A stretch of DNA of 64,000 nucleotides, taken from Ophiura sarsii. Lineage: Eukaryota; Echinodermata; Ophiuroidea; Amphilepidida; Ophiuridae. Shown piece after piece: positions 53,792 to 64,000 of this stretch. The notes beneath the pieces were generated by a model that saw nothing but the letters and a program-made list of their open reading frames with translations, was not told where the DNA came from and searched no databases. The stretch is taken from contig CM069452.1 in NCBI GenBank assembly GCA_035610835.1, positions 8,451,109 through 8,515,108 of the forward strand, read 5' to 3'. A program made the translations under genes and the position numbers. Within the stretch, counting starts at the first letter, position 1, and every line of letters starts with the position of its first letter.

Positions 53792-55936
53792 TTTCGGGTT
53801 TGGGCGTATTTTGTCTGCGCTTATGAATCCCCAATCAGAATAAGTCAATACCGATTTTTGATTGAGTGAATTGGGCGTTTAATATTAACGAGGATGAACA
53901 TGATGAAACTGGAAAGCCGCTTTCGACCGGGTAACTTTTGCCCTAAAATTAGCAACACTTGTTTAGGGAATAATTTGGGAAATTCCCCTATCGTCTCAGT
54001 AGGATATTCCCGACATTGTAAAAGTTTCACAATACGGGTACTGTGTTGTTGGTAAACGGAAGCCAACGGAAATCAGCCAAAGCAGCGCAATAATAAATTT
54101 TGCACAGGTCGTGTATACATTTCCGGGTTCGGTGTGCGTTACTTCCATGGTGAGACCGAGGCGAAGCAAGTAAGCATCTCATCCGGGATGTGTGGTAAAT
54201 GCAGTCTCGAAAAGCTGTCGTGAAAGTGGAAGCAAATGAAATCGTTTACATACGCCGTTTAAATCAATGCTATGTTTAGATTCAGGTACATGTAGTGTAT
54301 TGTAAATTAATTTGATTATCATAAAGAGTGATCAGTAAGTAAGTAAATAAGTCTATTATAACTTATAAGACACAGGTCTACATGTATGATTGTACTTGTA
54401 GTAGGCCAGGGATAGGGATGTTCATATCATTGACTATAGAGGGAGACATATTTGACCAAAATATGTAGAAAACTCATGTTTACCTCTTTTAAATTCAGCG
54501 GAAAAGTACGAAACTGCTGGGATGTATTCACTGATGTATAAATAACCCCACACAAGCAACTAGACATCATGAAAGTAAACCCTTAATTTACCTAAAATGG
54601 TTTTAAAATGTGCATGACTTAAACTACTTTTGGTTATAATTTTTTTATTATTCAGCCTGCAGACAAGGTTGAACCATCATTTTTTATTGTAAAGTACTTT
54701 GTTTCCATGTATTCCATTTTCAAAGACTAAAGAGATAATTTTATTTTCAAAATTTTATGAACATGCCTACCAGGGATAGGCTTTCTCGTATTCTCGTATA
54801 TAATTTCCTCTATAGAACATCCACTTGGGAGTATGACTAGAGGTTGACTCTTAGAGTCAAAATTATATATAATATTGTGTGTACATGTAACAGACCCGGG
54901 ATGATCCCCTTTACGGTACTCTTTACGATGAGGTCTGTAACTATTTAACGTGTTCATGTGTGATGCGTCTGAATACACGGGACTAACGGCTTTATTTTAA
55001 ATTCTCTGTCTGAGAGCTATGAAATGAAAGCATCTGAGTCGGCGTCTTTTTTGGTTTTGCTAATTTTCAATTTTTCTGAATAAAGTTAGTCAAACCTTTT
55101 GCTTCAGATATCATATCTAAAGTCCAAAGAATCTTAATAGCTCAATCTATTTCAATTTCCAAGAAATACTGGCTTGAATTTGGATCGCCCTATTCCCACT
55201 ACAGTCTACAGTAACACAATGAAGCCAACTGTCTATATGCTAGTTTTCATAGCTAGTCCTCACACTAGGACAGGCAAATTTCTCAAACACTATATAGGTA
55301 AGCATGTGCAGTACTGTGGCAAAATGGTTAAATCACATTAATTATATGTATAATGTTCCGATCACTTTTTGCTTTTTTTTTGCCCATCAACATGTTTTGA
55401 TATCAGAAAAAAACCCATATTTTTCTTGTTATTTCTGTAAAATGTTTAGCGCAGGACATGTTCCATTTCGATGTTATAAAAGCCAAAATGCAGTGATTTA
55501 CTGCCATAGGTTGTGAGTAACCACCCAGCCAGTTTGAGTACTGGTCAATGAGCACATTTCTTGTCACCTGTTGCTGCTAAAATAAGAACCAGCGAAGTTA
55601 TGCAACTCAAACTTTGGAATGGCTATTTTAAGGATGACCCTTCATGTAGGATAGAACCAATCAAGTTGAAAATCGGGCTAGAAATCGTAACATCTAGGCC
55701 TATCTTTCATTCCCATCAGTGCAACTGTATAGCTGACGCCGAGAATCTACATTACAGTAGCGATAGCAGATTTTCACTGCTTGCTCCCATTGGCCCTGTA
55801 CTGTAACGGTATAACATCTCTCAGAAAACATCTGAAGGGGGGGGGGGGGGGGAGGCAGAAAACAATTTTGGGGAAATGAGAGCCAAGAGTGCAAAGTTTT
55901 TGTTGGCTTTTATTGTAAAAATTACCTGAAATTAGC
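53792..55936. other. 2.1-kb intergenic stretch without repeats recognised
   Basis: It is one of the longest stretches here in which I see no inverted-repeat element, so it is a candidate for regulatory sequence of gene 2. That is inference only. A purine run lies at 55836-55853. Confidence 0.35.
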
Positions 55937-56465
55937 TTAGGGCGTGTTCTCATTGTGTAAATGTAGGTACGAGTCCACGTGCATGGAGATTGGGTTAACA
56001 TTGATTTCACGTTCTCATTGTGTGATAAAACACACCAAAATACTGATGTGGTATCGAGTCCACTTACCCGGATGTTGTTTGATCCAAAAATAACAATTAC
56101 TTGTTTAAGCGAGTGCGCCGTACGTACTTACAGTGTATATTACCACGCGTACGACATTTGGATGCTTGAAATTGCATTTTGAAGCGCGCGACTGAAGGCG
56201 GTGCAGTCTCATGCGGCTCAATATGGTTGTTATTGTGGAACAAAAGTTAGAATATGTGATACGCGTTCTCATTAGCTGATTTGGTACTAGGTGCGAGACT
56301 ACCTCATTGTGGTTGACTCGATGCTACATCCTGGATGTAGGGTCGAGTCCACTTATTTTAATAAGTTAACGTGTAAAAACGTTCTCATTATGCTCGAAAG
56401 TGGACTCGATGTAGCATTGAGTCCACGTCCTTGTGTCAAACGGGCACAGTGGGAACACGCCCTAA
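55937..56465 (+). mobile_element. 529-bp element with TTAGGGCGTGTTCTC ends
   Basis: TTAGGGCGTGTTCTCATTGTG / CACAGTGGGAACACGCCCTAA are inverted with one mismatch. Inside, CGAGTCCAC and CGTTCTCATT recur several times. Non-coding. Confidence 0.6.
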
Positions 56466-56726
56466 ATTAGACATTTCATAACCAATTTTAAGCTAATTTT
56501 AAGGAATGTTGACATAGAATTCAACCTTTTCGATTGATTGGGGGCAAAATGGGGTAGGGCCTGAGCTCACTGGGGGAGGGGGGGGGCAAAGGCAGTTACT
56601 GGGGGAATTTGGGAATAAATGGGGAAAATGAGAGAAAAGAAAGCTAAAAAGGGGATGAAGATTTAATTATGACATGTTGTTTGGTCATAGCTGTTTAAAA
56701 CGTGTGTTCTCTCCTTCCTGCTTCAG

Positions 56727-56750
56727 ATTTTAAAAAGGGATGATGTCAGG
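56727..56750 (+). other. Possible 5' noncoding exon of gene 2
   Basis: A pyrimidine tract with acceptor (CTCCTTCCTGCTTCAG) and a strong donor (GTAAGC) flank 24 bases ending GATGATGTCAG. If joined to 59174 it would add a short upstream ORF out of frame with the signal peptide. It is supported only by splice-site appearance. Confidence 0.2.
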
Positions 56751-57200
56751 TAAGCATCTATTTATCAAGCAATACGACCAACACTTGCCCGGAATTGACC
56801 TCTGTTATATCACTGAAAATGAAAACATGAATCAGGAAAAAGAAAAATGACTATGAATTTTGGTTCTACCTTATGAGTCAAATATTCATGAAATCACCAA
56901 TAATAATAATAATGTATTTATATAGCGCCCAAAACATTGGTCACTGGGCGCTTTACAAGCAAAAGGCCCCATCCAAAAGATAAAAATACATTAAAAAAGA
57001 ATAATTATCAATAAACCTATTGAAAAGCTAACATAATTCAATATAATCAGTTGAATGGTGCTGAGCTTTATTAATCCATTCATGAATATCTTCAATATTT
57101 TCAATATGGATAAACTTTCACACGAGCAGGTAGTGCAAAATTCCTTTCATAGATGATAAGTAACATTCCATTAGAATGGACTGTGATCCCTTTAAAATCG

Positions 57201-57404
57201 GTTTGCTATCTACTAAAGATAGCAATGATATAATGATGGTAATTGTTAACAATTATAGCTCTATTAGGTCTCAATGATTCGGTTGGATCTTTTTTACAAT
57301 TTGTTTGCTATCTACTGAAGATAGCAAAGATATAATGATGGTCATTGTTAACAATTATAGCTCTATTAGGTCTCAATGACTTGGTTGGATCTCTTTTACA
57401 ATTG
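57201..57404 (+). repeat. 102-bp tandem duplication with CTATCT/AGATAG hairpin
   Basis: GTTTGCTATCTACT at 57201 and 57303 begins two near-identical units. A third partial copy is at 58651-58705, beyond two insertions. Confidence 0.7.
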
Positions 57405-57411
57405 AGGACCC

Positions 57412-57653
57412 TAGATCTAAAAGGGGGTTAAGTCACATTGAGAAAAATGGCAAAAACTGGGTTTCATTGTGTCCATGTGTGGACTTGACCCACTCGGGTT
57501 TTACCTCCCATGGACTCTTACACAGCTTTACCGCATGACTTAACTTTAACATTTGAACAGAGGGTGCAGAGATCCTCCTTGTAGCAGAAAACTGATACTA
57601 ACTACAATTTCACAAGATTGTGACTTAACCCCTTTTAGATCTAGGGTCCTCAA
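57412..57653 (+). mobile_element. MITE with TTGAGGACCCTAGATCTAAA arms (242 bp)
   Basis: Arms TTGAGGACCCTAGATCTAAA and its complement ending CTAGGGTCCTCAA, extending through GGGGTTAAGTCA / TGACTTAACCCC. It sits immediately after the tandem duplication. Confidence 0.68.
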
Positions 57654-57663
57654 TTTGTTTGTT

Positions 57664-58651
57664 AGGCATAGTAAAATAAATAACATGTTTCCCGTCCGAA
57701 CTTTTTAAAAAAAGGAGGAGGGAGGGTCTTACTATTTACTATTTTCCAATTTTTTGCTATTTTTTTCCAAGATGGCCGACAAGTCGAAAGTGACCAACTG
57801 ACTGTGTCGGGGACACTCCTAATCCACTATACTTGCCAGATAAACAAAAAAACCCATCTAAATTCTGTTCATATTGTTTATTATTTGTGCAAAAGACGTG
57901 TTGCCTGTAAAATGATATACGGTAACAGTAACACTGTAAAGATTTGTAACTAAATGTTTGCATATATATTTGTTTCTCTTCAATTTGGGTCAAATAAAAT
58001 TATAATTGTTGTTTGTAGCCTATGCCTGCCTGTGATCTGGTAAAGAAAGATGTTTCATTTATGAATGATGGATAAAATGACAAATAGGTTTTGAATGCTA
58101 TTCAACATAACATGCATAACAGCAGTATAATTGGTTTTAACTCAATTTCAAAAATAAACAAACAAACAAATATATAAATATACAAACATTTACAAATCAG
58201 TGTTTTATTATGTTACAGTCAACACTTCTCTTCCCCTATTTAATGATTATTTACTGAATTTAGGTATTTTTCAAATGTTAAAAATAATTCAAAACTATGT
58301 GTCTTGATCGCTGTTTAAAATGATTTTTTCTTCTTCTTCGAATTAATGAAAGGATAATAAGATTTGTAAATTATTTCAACAAACCAAGATAAAATTATAC
58401 TTGGGCATGATATAGGTCACTCGAGGAGTCAGGTAGGGGTCAATCAATGCTGTTTAGGTGACCAAAATCTCTGATTTTTTTTTGATTTTTTTTTAAAAAT
58501 ATTTTTTAATATTTTTTATTATTTTTAATTATTATTATTATTATTATTATTATTTTTTTTTTTTAAATATTAAATAGTTTAAAAAAAGGAGGCGGCGGCT
58601 AAAACGGAGGCGGGCGGGGACGGGAAACATGGCACTTTTTTTACTAGGCCT
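57664..58651 (+). mobile_element. About 1-kb element with AGGCATAGTAAA / TTTACTAGGCCT arms
   Basis: The left arm includes ACATGTTTCCCGTCC (57683) and the right GGACGGGAAACATG (58617). AT-rich inside, with GGAGGAGGGAGG and GGAGGCGGCGGC near the ends. No transposase recognised. Confidence 0.5.
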
Positions 58652-59173
58652 TATCTACTGAAGATAGCAATGATATAATGATGGTCATAGTTTACAATTA
58701 GCTCAGTAGGCATCACGGTAGCCTCGATGATCTTCCCGCATCTCATAGCATTTAAACATGGAACCACTGTACAACTTGTGACATTTTGCCTTCGATTCTT
58801 CGATACTGATTACTGAGAGTCTATGACCCATTTGTGACCAGGCCTTGAAATAAGAAATGAAAAGGCAATTTGAAAGGGGCACCAATTTTATCCAAGGCCA
58901 TTATGTACTTTTGAATGGAGTGAAAACATCCATAATTTGAGGGCATCAAGGCAACTAGGTGGGGCATCGAAGGCAATTGCCTTCGATGCCTTGGATTAAT
59001 TCAAGCCCTGTTTGTGACGTCACATTTCCGAAAGGTCACAACGGTCAGTTCGAGTCATTAGTCTGCTGATGAAATGTCTAGCAACGCCTGAAAATTCCAG
59101 GTAATTATTATCTTGTGGAGAACGAAAGATCAATTTCAAATTAATAAACCATTATGTTTGTTTTTAATCTCAG

Positions 59174-59283
59174 ATCACATTGTAAAATGGAGACCATTAA
59201 TATACTTGTGCTGTGTGTTACCATAACAACGGTGATAGGACTTCAGATGCCGACTGCACCAACAGAACCATGTTCATATACAG
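59174..59283 (+). CDS. Gene 2 exon with start codon and signal peptide
   Basis: The acceptor-like sequence TTTTTAATCTCAG ends at 59173. Thirteen untranslated bases precede ATG at 59187. The coding part is 97 bp and ends ACAG before GTATTG in phase 1. Residues 4-18 are hydrophobic, and cleavage near IGLQ is likely. The presence of an acceptor implies an upstream noncoding exon. Confidence 0.72.
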
Positions 59284-62200
59284 GTATTGGTGAATATGTT
59301 TGATGGGATGTTTGTTTGTTGTGAGGGTGTTTGTTTGGTGGGATGTTTGTTTGTCATTTCCAGAGGCATGTTACATACAAACCATCATTGTGGGGTTGTT
59401 CATCATTGCGGGGGGTGCAGCTCAGGGGGTGGGGGGCACTGACATAGGAAAGGGGTATAGGTATGAAGACCCCCTTTTCCACCCTCTTATGCTCGCTTTT
59501 AAGACCCCTTTTGAGCCTGCATCAGCTCTTAAGACCCCAATTTTATTGAAGATAAGAAACTAGAGTTCTTATTAAACAAATTTAGGGGAACCAGTTCTTA
59601 AGACCCTATTTTTTGAACAAAATCAGTTCTTAAGACCCCATTTTTCGTCAAATATCCACTCCGTAGCCCCCGTTTTTGAGACCCTGGATTGCACACCCCT
59701 ACCCAAAAATAAGTTGAGTGCCCCCACCCCCCAACCCCGATATGTTAATTATGAAATTGAAATAATGTAAAATATATTTTATTGAACAATCAGAGCCATA
59801 GTTATAGTTGTACAGGTACATTGGTAGAGCTGATCAAAATAAAGCTTAGCTCTTCGGAACTCCCCATATCAAGGGAGATGAGGTTTTGTGAACGAATGAA
59901 AATGTTTTAGCAAAGGCGACAGGAGGGGGCCCTGTTCTACAGGCAACCAGACCTCTCAGATAAGATCTGGTCAGGGTCTTTTCTCAAGATTTTCAAGAAA
60001 TGTTGGTGAATTTGTGAATTTTCAACAATTTGTTTTTTAAATCAACAATTTTTTAATCATTTAAAAAAAATCGAAATGTTCATAATTTCTTTTGTAAATA
60101 CGATATCTCAAATTTGAAGAAAAAACACACCAACAAATGGGTTGTTGGGCCCATAGAACAGAGTGAGTTTTTTCCGTTGCCTTAATGGAAAAATATAAAT
60201 AAATAGAAAATCTGTGTACATCAACAAAATCTCTCATTACTCCAAAGCTCTGTATATTGTTTATACATAAGCGGTGAAATAGAATTGTTGCTAATTTTGA
60301 TGACAAAATTATTACTTTCAGTGGCATTAAATTCATAACTTCAGCATAGTAAAAACATGTCTTCAATCCCAATTAGCAAACCCCTTATCTGTTGGTTTCA
60401 GTCCGAGTTACTGTAAAAGCCAATTTTTCGCGTACAGATATTTTTGCGCATTTTGATATCATAGACATTTCGCGAATTGTTTATTTTGTGGGCGCCCTTC
60501 TGGATGCATTGTATGAATGTTGAAAACAATATTCTCGTGTGTTATACTTTTTGTGGAAAAAATAAATAAAACCAACGCGAACATTACAGCTTTTACAGTA
60601 CTGCAAAAGAGGTACATGTAGGAGTGTACCTATTGTAGGAGATTAAACCTATTTTTAATTATCTTTTTGAACAGACTGCGGTGCTACTGATGTTACACCA
60701 CTAGATTCCAGTGCCACAAATCCCCAAAGATACAGAGTACTTTCAAAATTTGACAACAGTATCTTTATTGGTGGCCGACAACAATTCATCCGAATTGACC
60801 CAGGGTGTGACGCTGGTGAAGGATTAACAGATCCTTGGATGAAGGTAATGTTATACCCACACAAAAGAGAGTGGGGGTGGCAAAAGAGACTTGGGTGCTA
60901 TCAAGGGTTTTCTTTCAGAGGGGGCAACATCTCGCTTTGGGGGTAGATTCGTTAATTAAGCCAAATAGGCACAACAAAGGCAGCCATTCACTCCCATATG
61001 AAAGGGAAATTTTCATCATTAAATCCCCAAAGGCCACGAAAAAAGTCAACCGTGTGCTACGGGCAAACAGATCTCTCAGGTACGGGTCAGTCGTTCTGGC
61101 TTACATTTTGATTGTTTTGTGGTTGTTTTTACAAACATATCCGGAATAAGAGGGGAATTTCCAACAATTTTGGAAGAACCTCCCAATTTAAAAAAAAAAT
61201 TAAAATATAAATAAAATGTTGAAGTTTTTTTCTAAAAGTAAAAAAAATTGACACGGTTACCCCCCCCCCCCCCCCCCCTGGCATAAGGTTAAAATTGATA
61301 TTTTGCTATAAAGTATCTTCTAGGGCTGTCCCTTGCTTATCAGATCAAATGAATGACTTGATTATGTTTTAGGACAAATAAGATCAAACCATGTAGTAAC
61401 TCATGAAATAAAGATAAGTTTTCATAATGTTACCCCCAAGTCAAGTGTTACCTCAACTCGAATAGCTTGAAAAGTCATATTTCAAGACCACTGACACAAC
61501 GATTAAGCATGTCCAATATATTTAGGAACTTTACTCTTATCTATAAGTTACCAAATTATGTACCTTTGTAAATATTTAATAGGTTATTTGCTGTATAACG
61601 ATTAAGGAAATTACTCTTATTTTTGTGCATATTATTCACAGAGTAAAATGGCCATTAAAAAATCCATTTTTAAAATTTAATACGTATGTATATTGACATT
61701 TGAACAGTTTTTTCTTCTTAAATTGAACTAAATTTAAGGAAATGAACCCCTTTAACTAGATAATCACATCTAAGTGTTGTCATTCACATGAACCAACTTG
61801 ACGCATTCAATTTTTACATTGTCCTAGGCTAGACACCCTGTGGTAAACAAAGAATTTGTAAAATAGATCAAACTACCAATATAGAATCTTGATTGGTATG
61901 TTTTATATTTTAACAATGGATTTCAACAATTGAACAAAATAAGGCCAATAAAAATAAATTGTTGTGTTGCCCCCAAGTGTCAAAAATGTTGAAGTAGGGT
62001 CGGTCAGGTTGATTTTTTTTCTTCCTTACCGACCGTGGTTCGTGTTGAGACAAAATTGGTAAATGTCAGTTTGACTAATGCTTTTAGTGTGATATTTTAA
62101 ATCTTAAAAAAATAAATTGTTACCCTCATTTTTTTTTGCCTAATGGTAAACAGGAGAAAAAAGTGTAAGCTCTTCTGTTTTCAGGTGAAAATGTCCATAA

Positions 62201-62345
62201 ACATGATTGTGTCTGTCACATTTTGTTCAGGGTTGACATATTTCAATAATTGTTTTGTTGATTTTTATTTCAGAGATCAGCCTTGATACCTAGCTGTACC
62301 AGAAGTGCAGCTGTAGGAATACCATGTGGGTCATTACAGGGAGAT
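59187..62345 (+). CDS. Semaphorin-like gene 2, N-terminal part (continues beyond window)
   Basis: This is a second semaphorin in the same orientation as gene 1. Exon 59174-59283 carries the start codon at 59187 and a signal peptide (METINILVLCVTITTVIG). The exons at 60675-60844 and 62274-62345 follow with matching phases (1, then 0). YRVLSKFDNSIFIGGRQQFI corresponds to the first sema strand (L-VGA-N-IY-L in the family). WMKRSALIPSC plus IPCGSLQGD matches the W....C...G....C segment before the NYI strand. The start was chosen because it opens directly into a hydrophobic leader after an acceptor-like TTAATCTCAG. The promoter and any earlier noncoding exon are not certain. As a tandem neighbour of gene 1 it is probably a paralogue, but the visible parts of the two proteins do not overlap, so the relationship cannot be tested here. 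Confidence 0.8.
60409..60600 (-). mobile_element. TACTGTAAAA MITE, copy 4
   Basis: Ends TACTGTAAAAGCCAA / AGCTTTTACAGTA. The interior is the reverse complement of the 53597 copy (CTTCTGGATGCATTG). It lies in the intron before gene 2's second visible exon. Confidence 0.75.
60675..60844 (+). CDS. Gene 2 exon: first sema strand
   Basis: The acceptor is TTTTGAACAG and the donor is ATGAAG before GTAATG. The exon encodes DCGATDVTPLDSSATN, then RVLSKFDNSIFIGGRQQFIR and IDPGCDAGEG. The split codon with the previous exon gives GAC. It matches the N-terminal strand of the sema propeller. Confidence 0.83.
60845..62273. other. Gene 2 intron, nothing recognised
   Basis: AT-rich with a C run at 61261-61279. 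An apparent open frame at 60835-61149 begins inside the exon and runs through the donor; it has no family motifs. Confidence 0.5.
62274..62345 (+). CDS. Gene 2 exon: cysteine-bearing sema segment
   Basis: The acceptor is TTTTATTTCAG and the donor is GAGAT before GTAAGT. The length is 72 bp, phase 0 on both sides. It encodes RSALIPSCTRSAAV, then GIPCGSLQGD with two cysteines at positions expected before the family C-NYI strand. The next exon is not in the window. Confidence 0.8.
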
Positions 62346-62361
62346 GTAAGTACCACCCAGC

Positions 62362-62960
62362 TAACCATATTACGTTGTTGGAACGTCGTGGCAAGGTTTC
62401 ACTTTCGTTCTTGGAACGTTATGATTAAAAGTTCAAAGAACGTTGTGAACGTGATCCAACGTTAGGAGAACGTTTATTTGTCGACACATTTTTACGTTGT
62501 ATGAACGTTAGTAATGAACGTTTTCACAATGTTATCACAACGTCCTAAACGTTTAAAAAACTTTCTTGAAATTCTGTTAGTTATACCATTACGTCCAAAT
62601 GACGTTTTTATACTGTCTTTATTACGTTATCGGAACGTCGTGACAACGTTTATGGAACGTTGCGATCCAACGTTAGAAGAACGTTTATTTGTCGACACAT
62701 TTTTACGTTGTTTGAACGTTAGTAATGAACGTTTTCACAACGTTATCACAACGTCCTAAACGTTTAAAAAACTTTCTTGAAATTCTGTTAGTTATACCAT
62801 TACGTCCAAATGACGTTTTTATACTGTCTTTATTTCGTTATCGGAACGTTGCGATCCAACGTTAGAAGAACGTTTATTTGTCGACACATTTTTATGTTGT
62901 ATGAACGTTATTGAACGTTTTCACAACGTTATCCCAAACGTGTAAAAAACTTTCATCAAA
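62362..62960 (+). repeat. AACGTT-dense tandem repeat, about 2.6 copies of 190-211 bp
   Basis: GATCCAACGTTAG recurs at 62453, 62664 and 62853. AACGTT, AACGTC and ACGTTC words occur every 10-25 bases, many self-complementary. The two copies from 62470 and 62680 share a run of more than 120 bases almost unchanged. It lies just after gene 2's third visible exon. Confidence 0.8.
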
Positions 62961-63567
62961 TTCGGTTAGTTTCACCATGGCAACCAGGGAACGGTAGTGG
63001 TATTATAGAGGGAGGGGCGGGCATTGACCTTTTCATGTGTACTATGTTCTTGCTCAATGTATGGCATTAGTGAACAATGACTTGCCTTTAGCTATACATA
63101 TGAGAACTTACGTATACAGATCAAAATACTTTCTATGGTGTTAAAAGCTGTTATATGTATGTATCGACTTAATGTTTTTTAAAAAAATAGGTTTAAATAA
63201 ATAAAAGGTGCAAATTATCTCATTACCATAATTTAAAGGTTACAAACGAGCACCGGTGCTAATTTTTGTACCATTGAAATTATGCTAATGAGCTATTTCC
63301 ACAATTTATTCGACTCATGTAAGGCCAGGTAAAATATGCAAATTAGCGATTACAGCCCAGGTAACATAATTTGGTTGTGTAAACGTTATATGAACGTCGT
63401 GATGAAGCCAGATGTGAGTGATTAAAAAAATGATGTAAAACAGTTACATGTTTACGGCGAAAAATTAAGCGCGCGAAAGTGAAAATCGTCTGATAATAAA
63501 ATTAATAGGCCTAAATAAATTTTTAAAAATAAAGAAAGAAATAAAAAGAAATAAATTGATTCATTTG

Positions 63568-64000
63568 TACAGGGTGACCCAAAAAATGTTAACACTCCGG
63601 GCACATAAGATATCTTAACAGGACAGGAACACACGGGTGTTATCTTGATGTATTATGAAAGCTGAGTAAATAAGCTTTCATTTGCATTTTATTGCGTTCC
63701 AATTGGTTATTTAGAACGGGAGATATGCTTCAGCAAACATGAGGAAGCAAAATCGTCTTGGTCCAATCCTCTCAGTATAAAGTAAAGCTTTTAAAATACA
63801 CGAAGCAAGAAACAACATGATTAAGTCACACACACTTCAGTTAATCTCTTCTTTGTTCTTTTCAACGCATTCTTCCGATTCTTTTAAGCTTAAAAGACAT
63901 AAATAAATATATTCCACATAAATTATACAGGTATTTTGTCATGAGTTCAAGTTCTATACTCTTTTTCCATGTGCAATGGGTAGCTGTCAGTAAAGCAGTC
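63568..64000 (+). mobile_element. Possible left end of a mariner-like element
   Basis: TACAGGGTGACCCAAAAAATG resembles the TACAGGGTGA ends seen at 43951. The other end is not in the window, so its extent is unknown. Confidence 0.3.

Noticed and set aside
59300..59563. 87-codon frame MMGCLFVVRVFVWW
   Set aside because: It lies in the intron after the signal-peptide exon, has biased composition from GTTTGTTTG repeats and no family motif.

Overview
The window looks like AT-rich nuclear DNA from a metazoan, most likely an invertebrate and plausibly a marine deuterostome. The evidence is short phase-compatible exons with GT-AG borders, introns of up to 22 kb, semaphorin coding sequence, tRNA-derived SINEs, LINE remnants and very many short inverted-repeat elements. 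I cannot name the species. There are no bacterial genes, no CRISPR and no recognisable intact tRNA or rRNA gene.

Two semaphorin-type genes lie head to tail on the + strand. Gene 1 enters from the left edge. Thirteen exons (602 to 42073) can be joined with every intron phase matching. They encode the larger C-terminal part of a sema propeller, then one Ig domain and a short cysteine-containing tail ending in a stop. No PSI knob and no membrane segment are visible, so the product is probably secreted. Gene 2 begins at 59187 with a signal peptide and the first propeller strands (exons 59174-59283, 60675-60844 and 62274-62345) and leaves the window on the right. The 17 kb between them (42074-59173) holds only transposon debris as far as I can see.

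Region by region: 1-6216 holds the first five visible exons of gene 1 separated by introns with MITEs and a SINE. 6217-28382 is one 22-kb intron, of which about 19.3 kb (8068-27380) is a tandem array of 11 related units. Each unit starts with CTAG and a small hairpin. Most end in a GAA-rich tract, a strong hairpin, or both. The interior is built from modules joined at TGACCCCTAGTGACC. 28383-42073 holds the remaining exons, a 59-bp minisatellite interrupted by a 1.4-kb composite element, a 40-bp minisatellite that copies an exon end together with its splice donor, a decayed exon copy, and two LINE fragments. 42074-59173 is a MITE and SINE graveyard. 59174-64000 is the start of gene 2, with an AACGTT-dense repeat in its third visible intron.

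The most unusual signals are (a) the hairpin-bounded tandem array, including a compensatory base-pair change in its 5' hairpin, (b) the 12-fold repetition of a functional-looking 5' splice donor after exon 8, (c) two splice donors directly abutted by transposable elements, and (d) a sema-Ig architecture without a PSI domain. Exon calls rest on reading frame, splice motifs and remembered semaphorin family features. No database search or alignment program was run.
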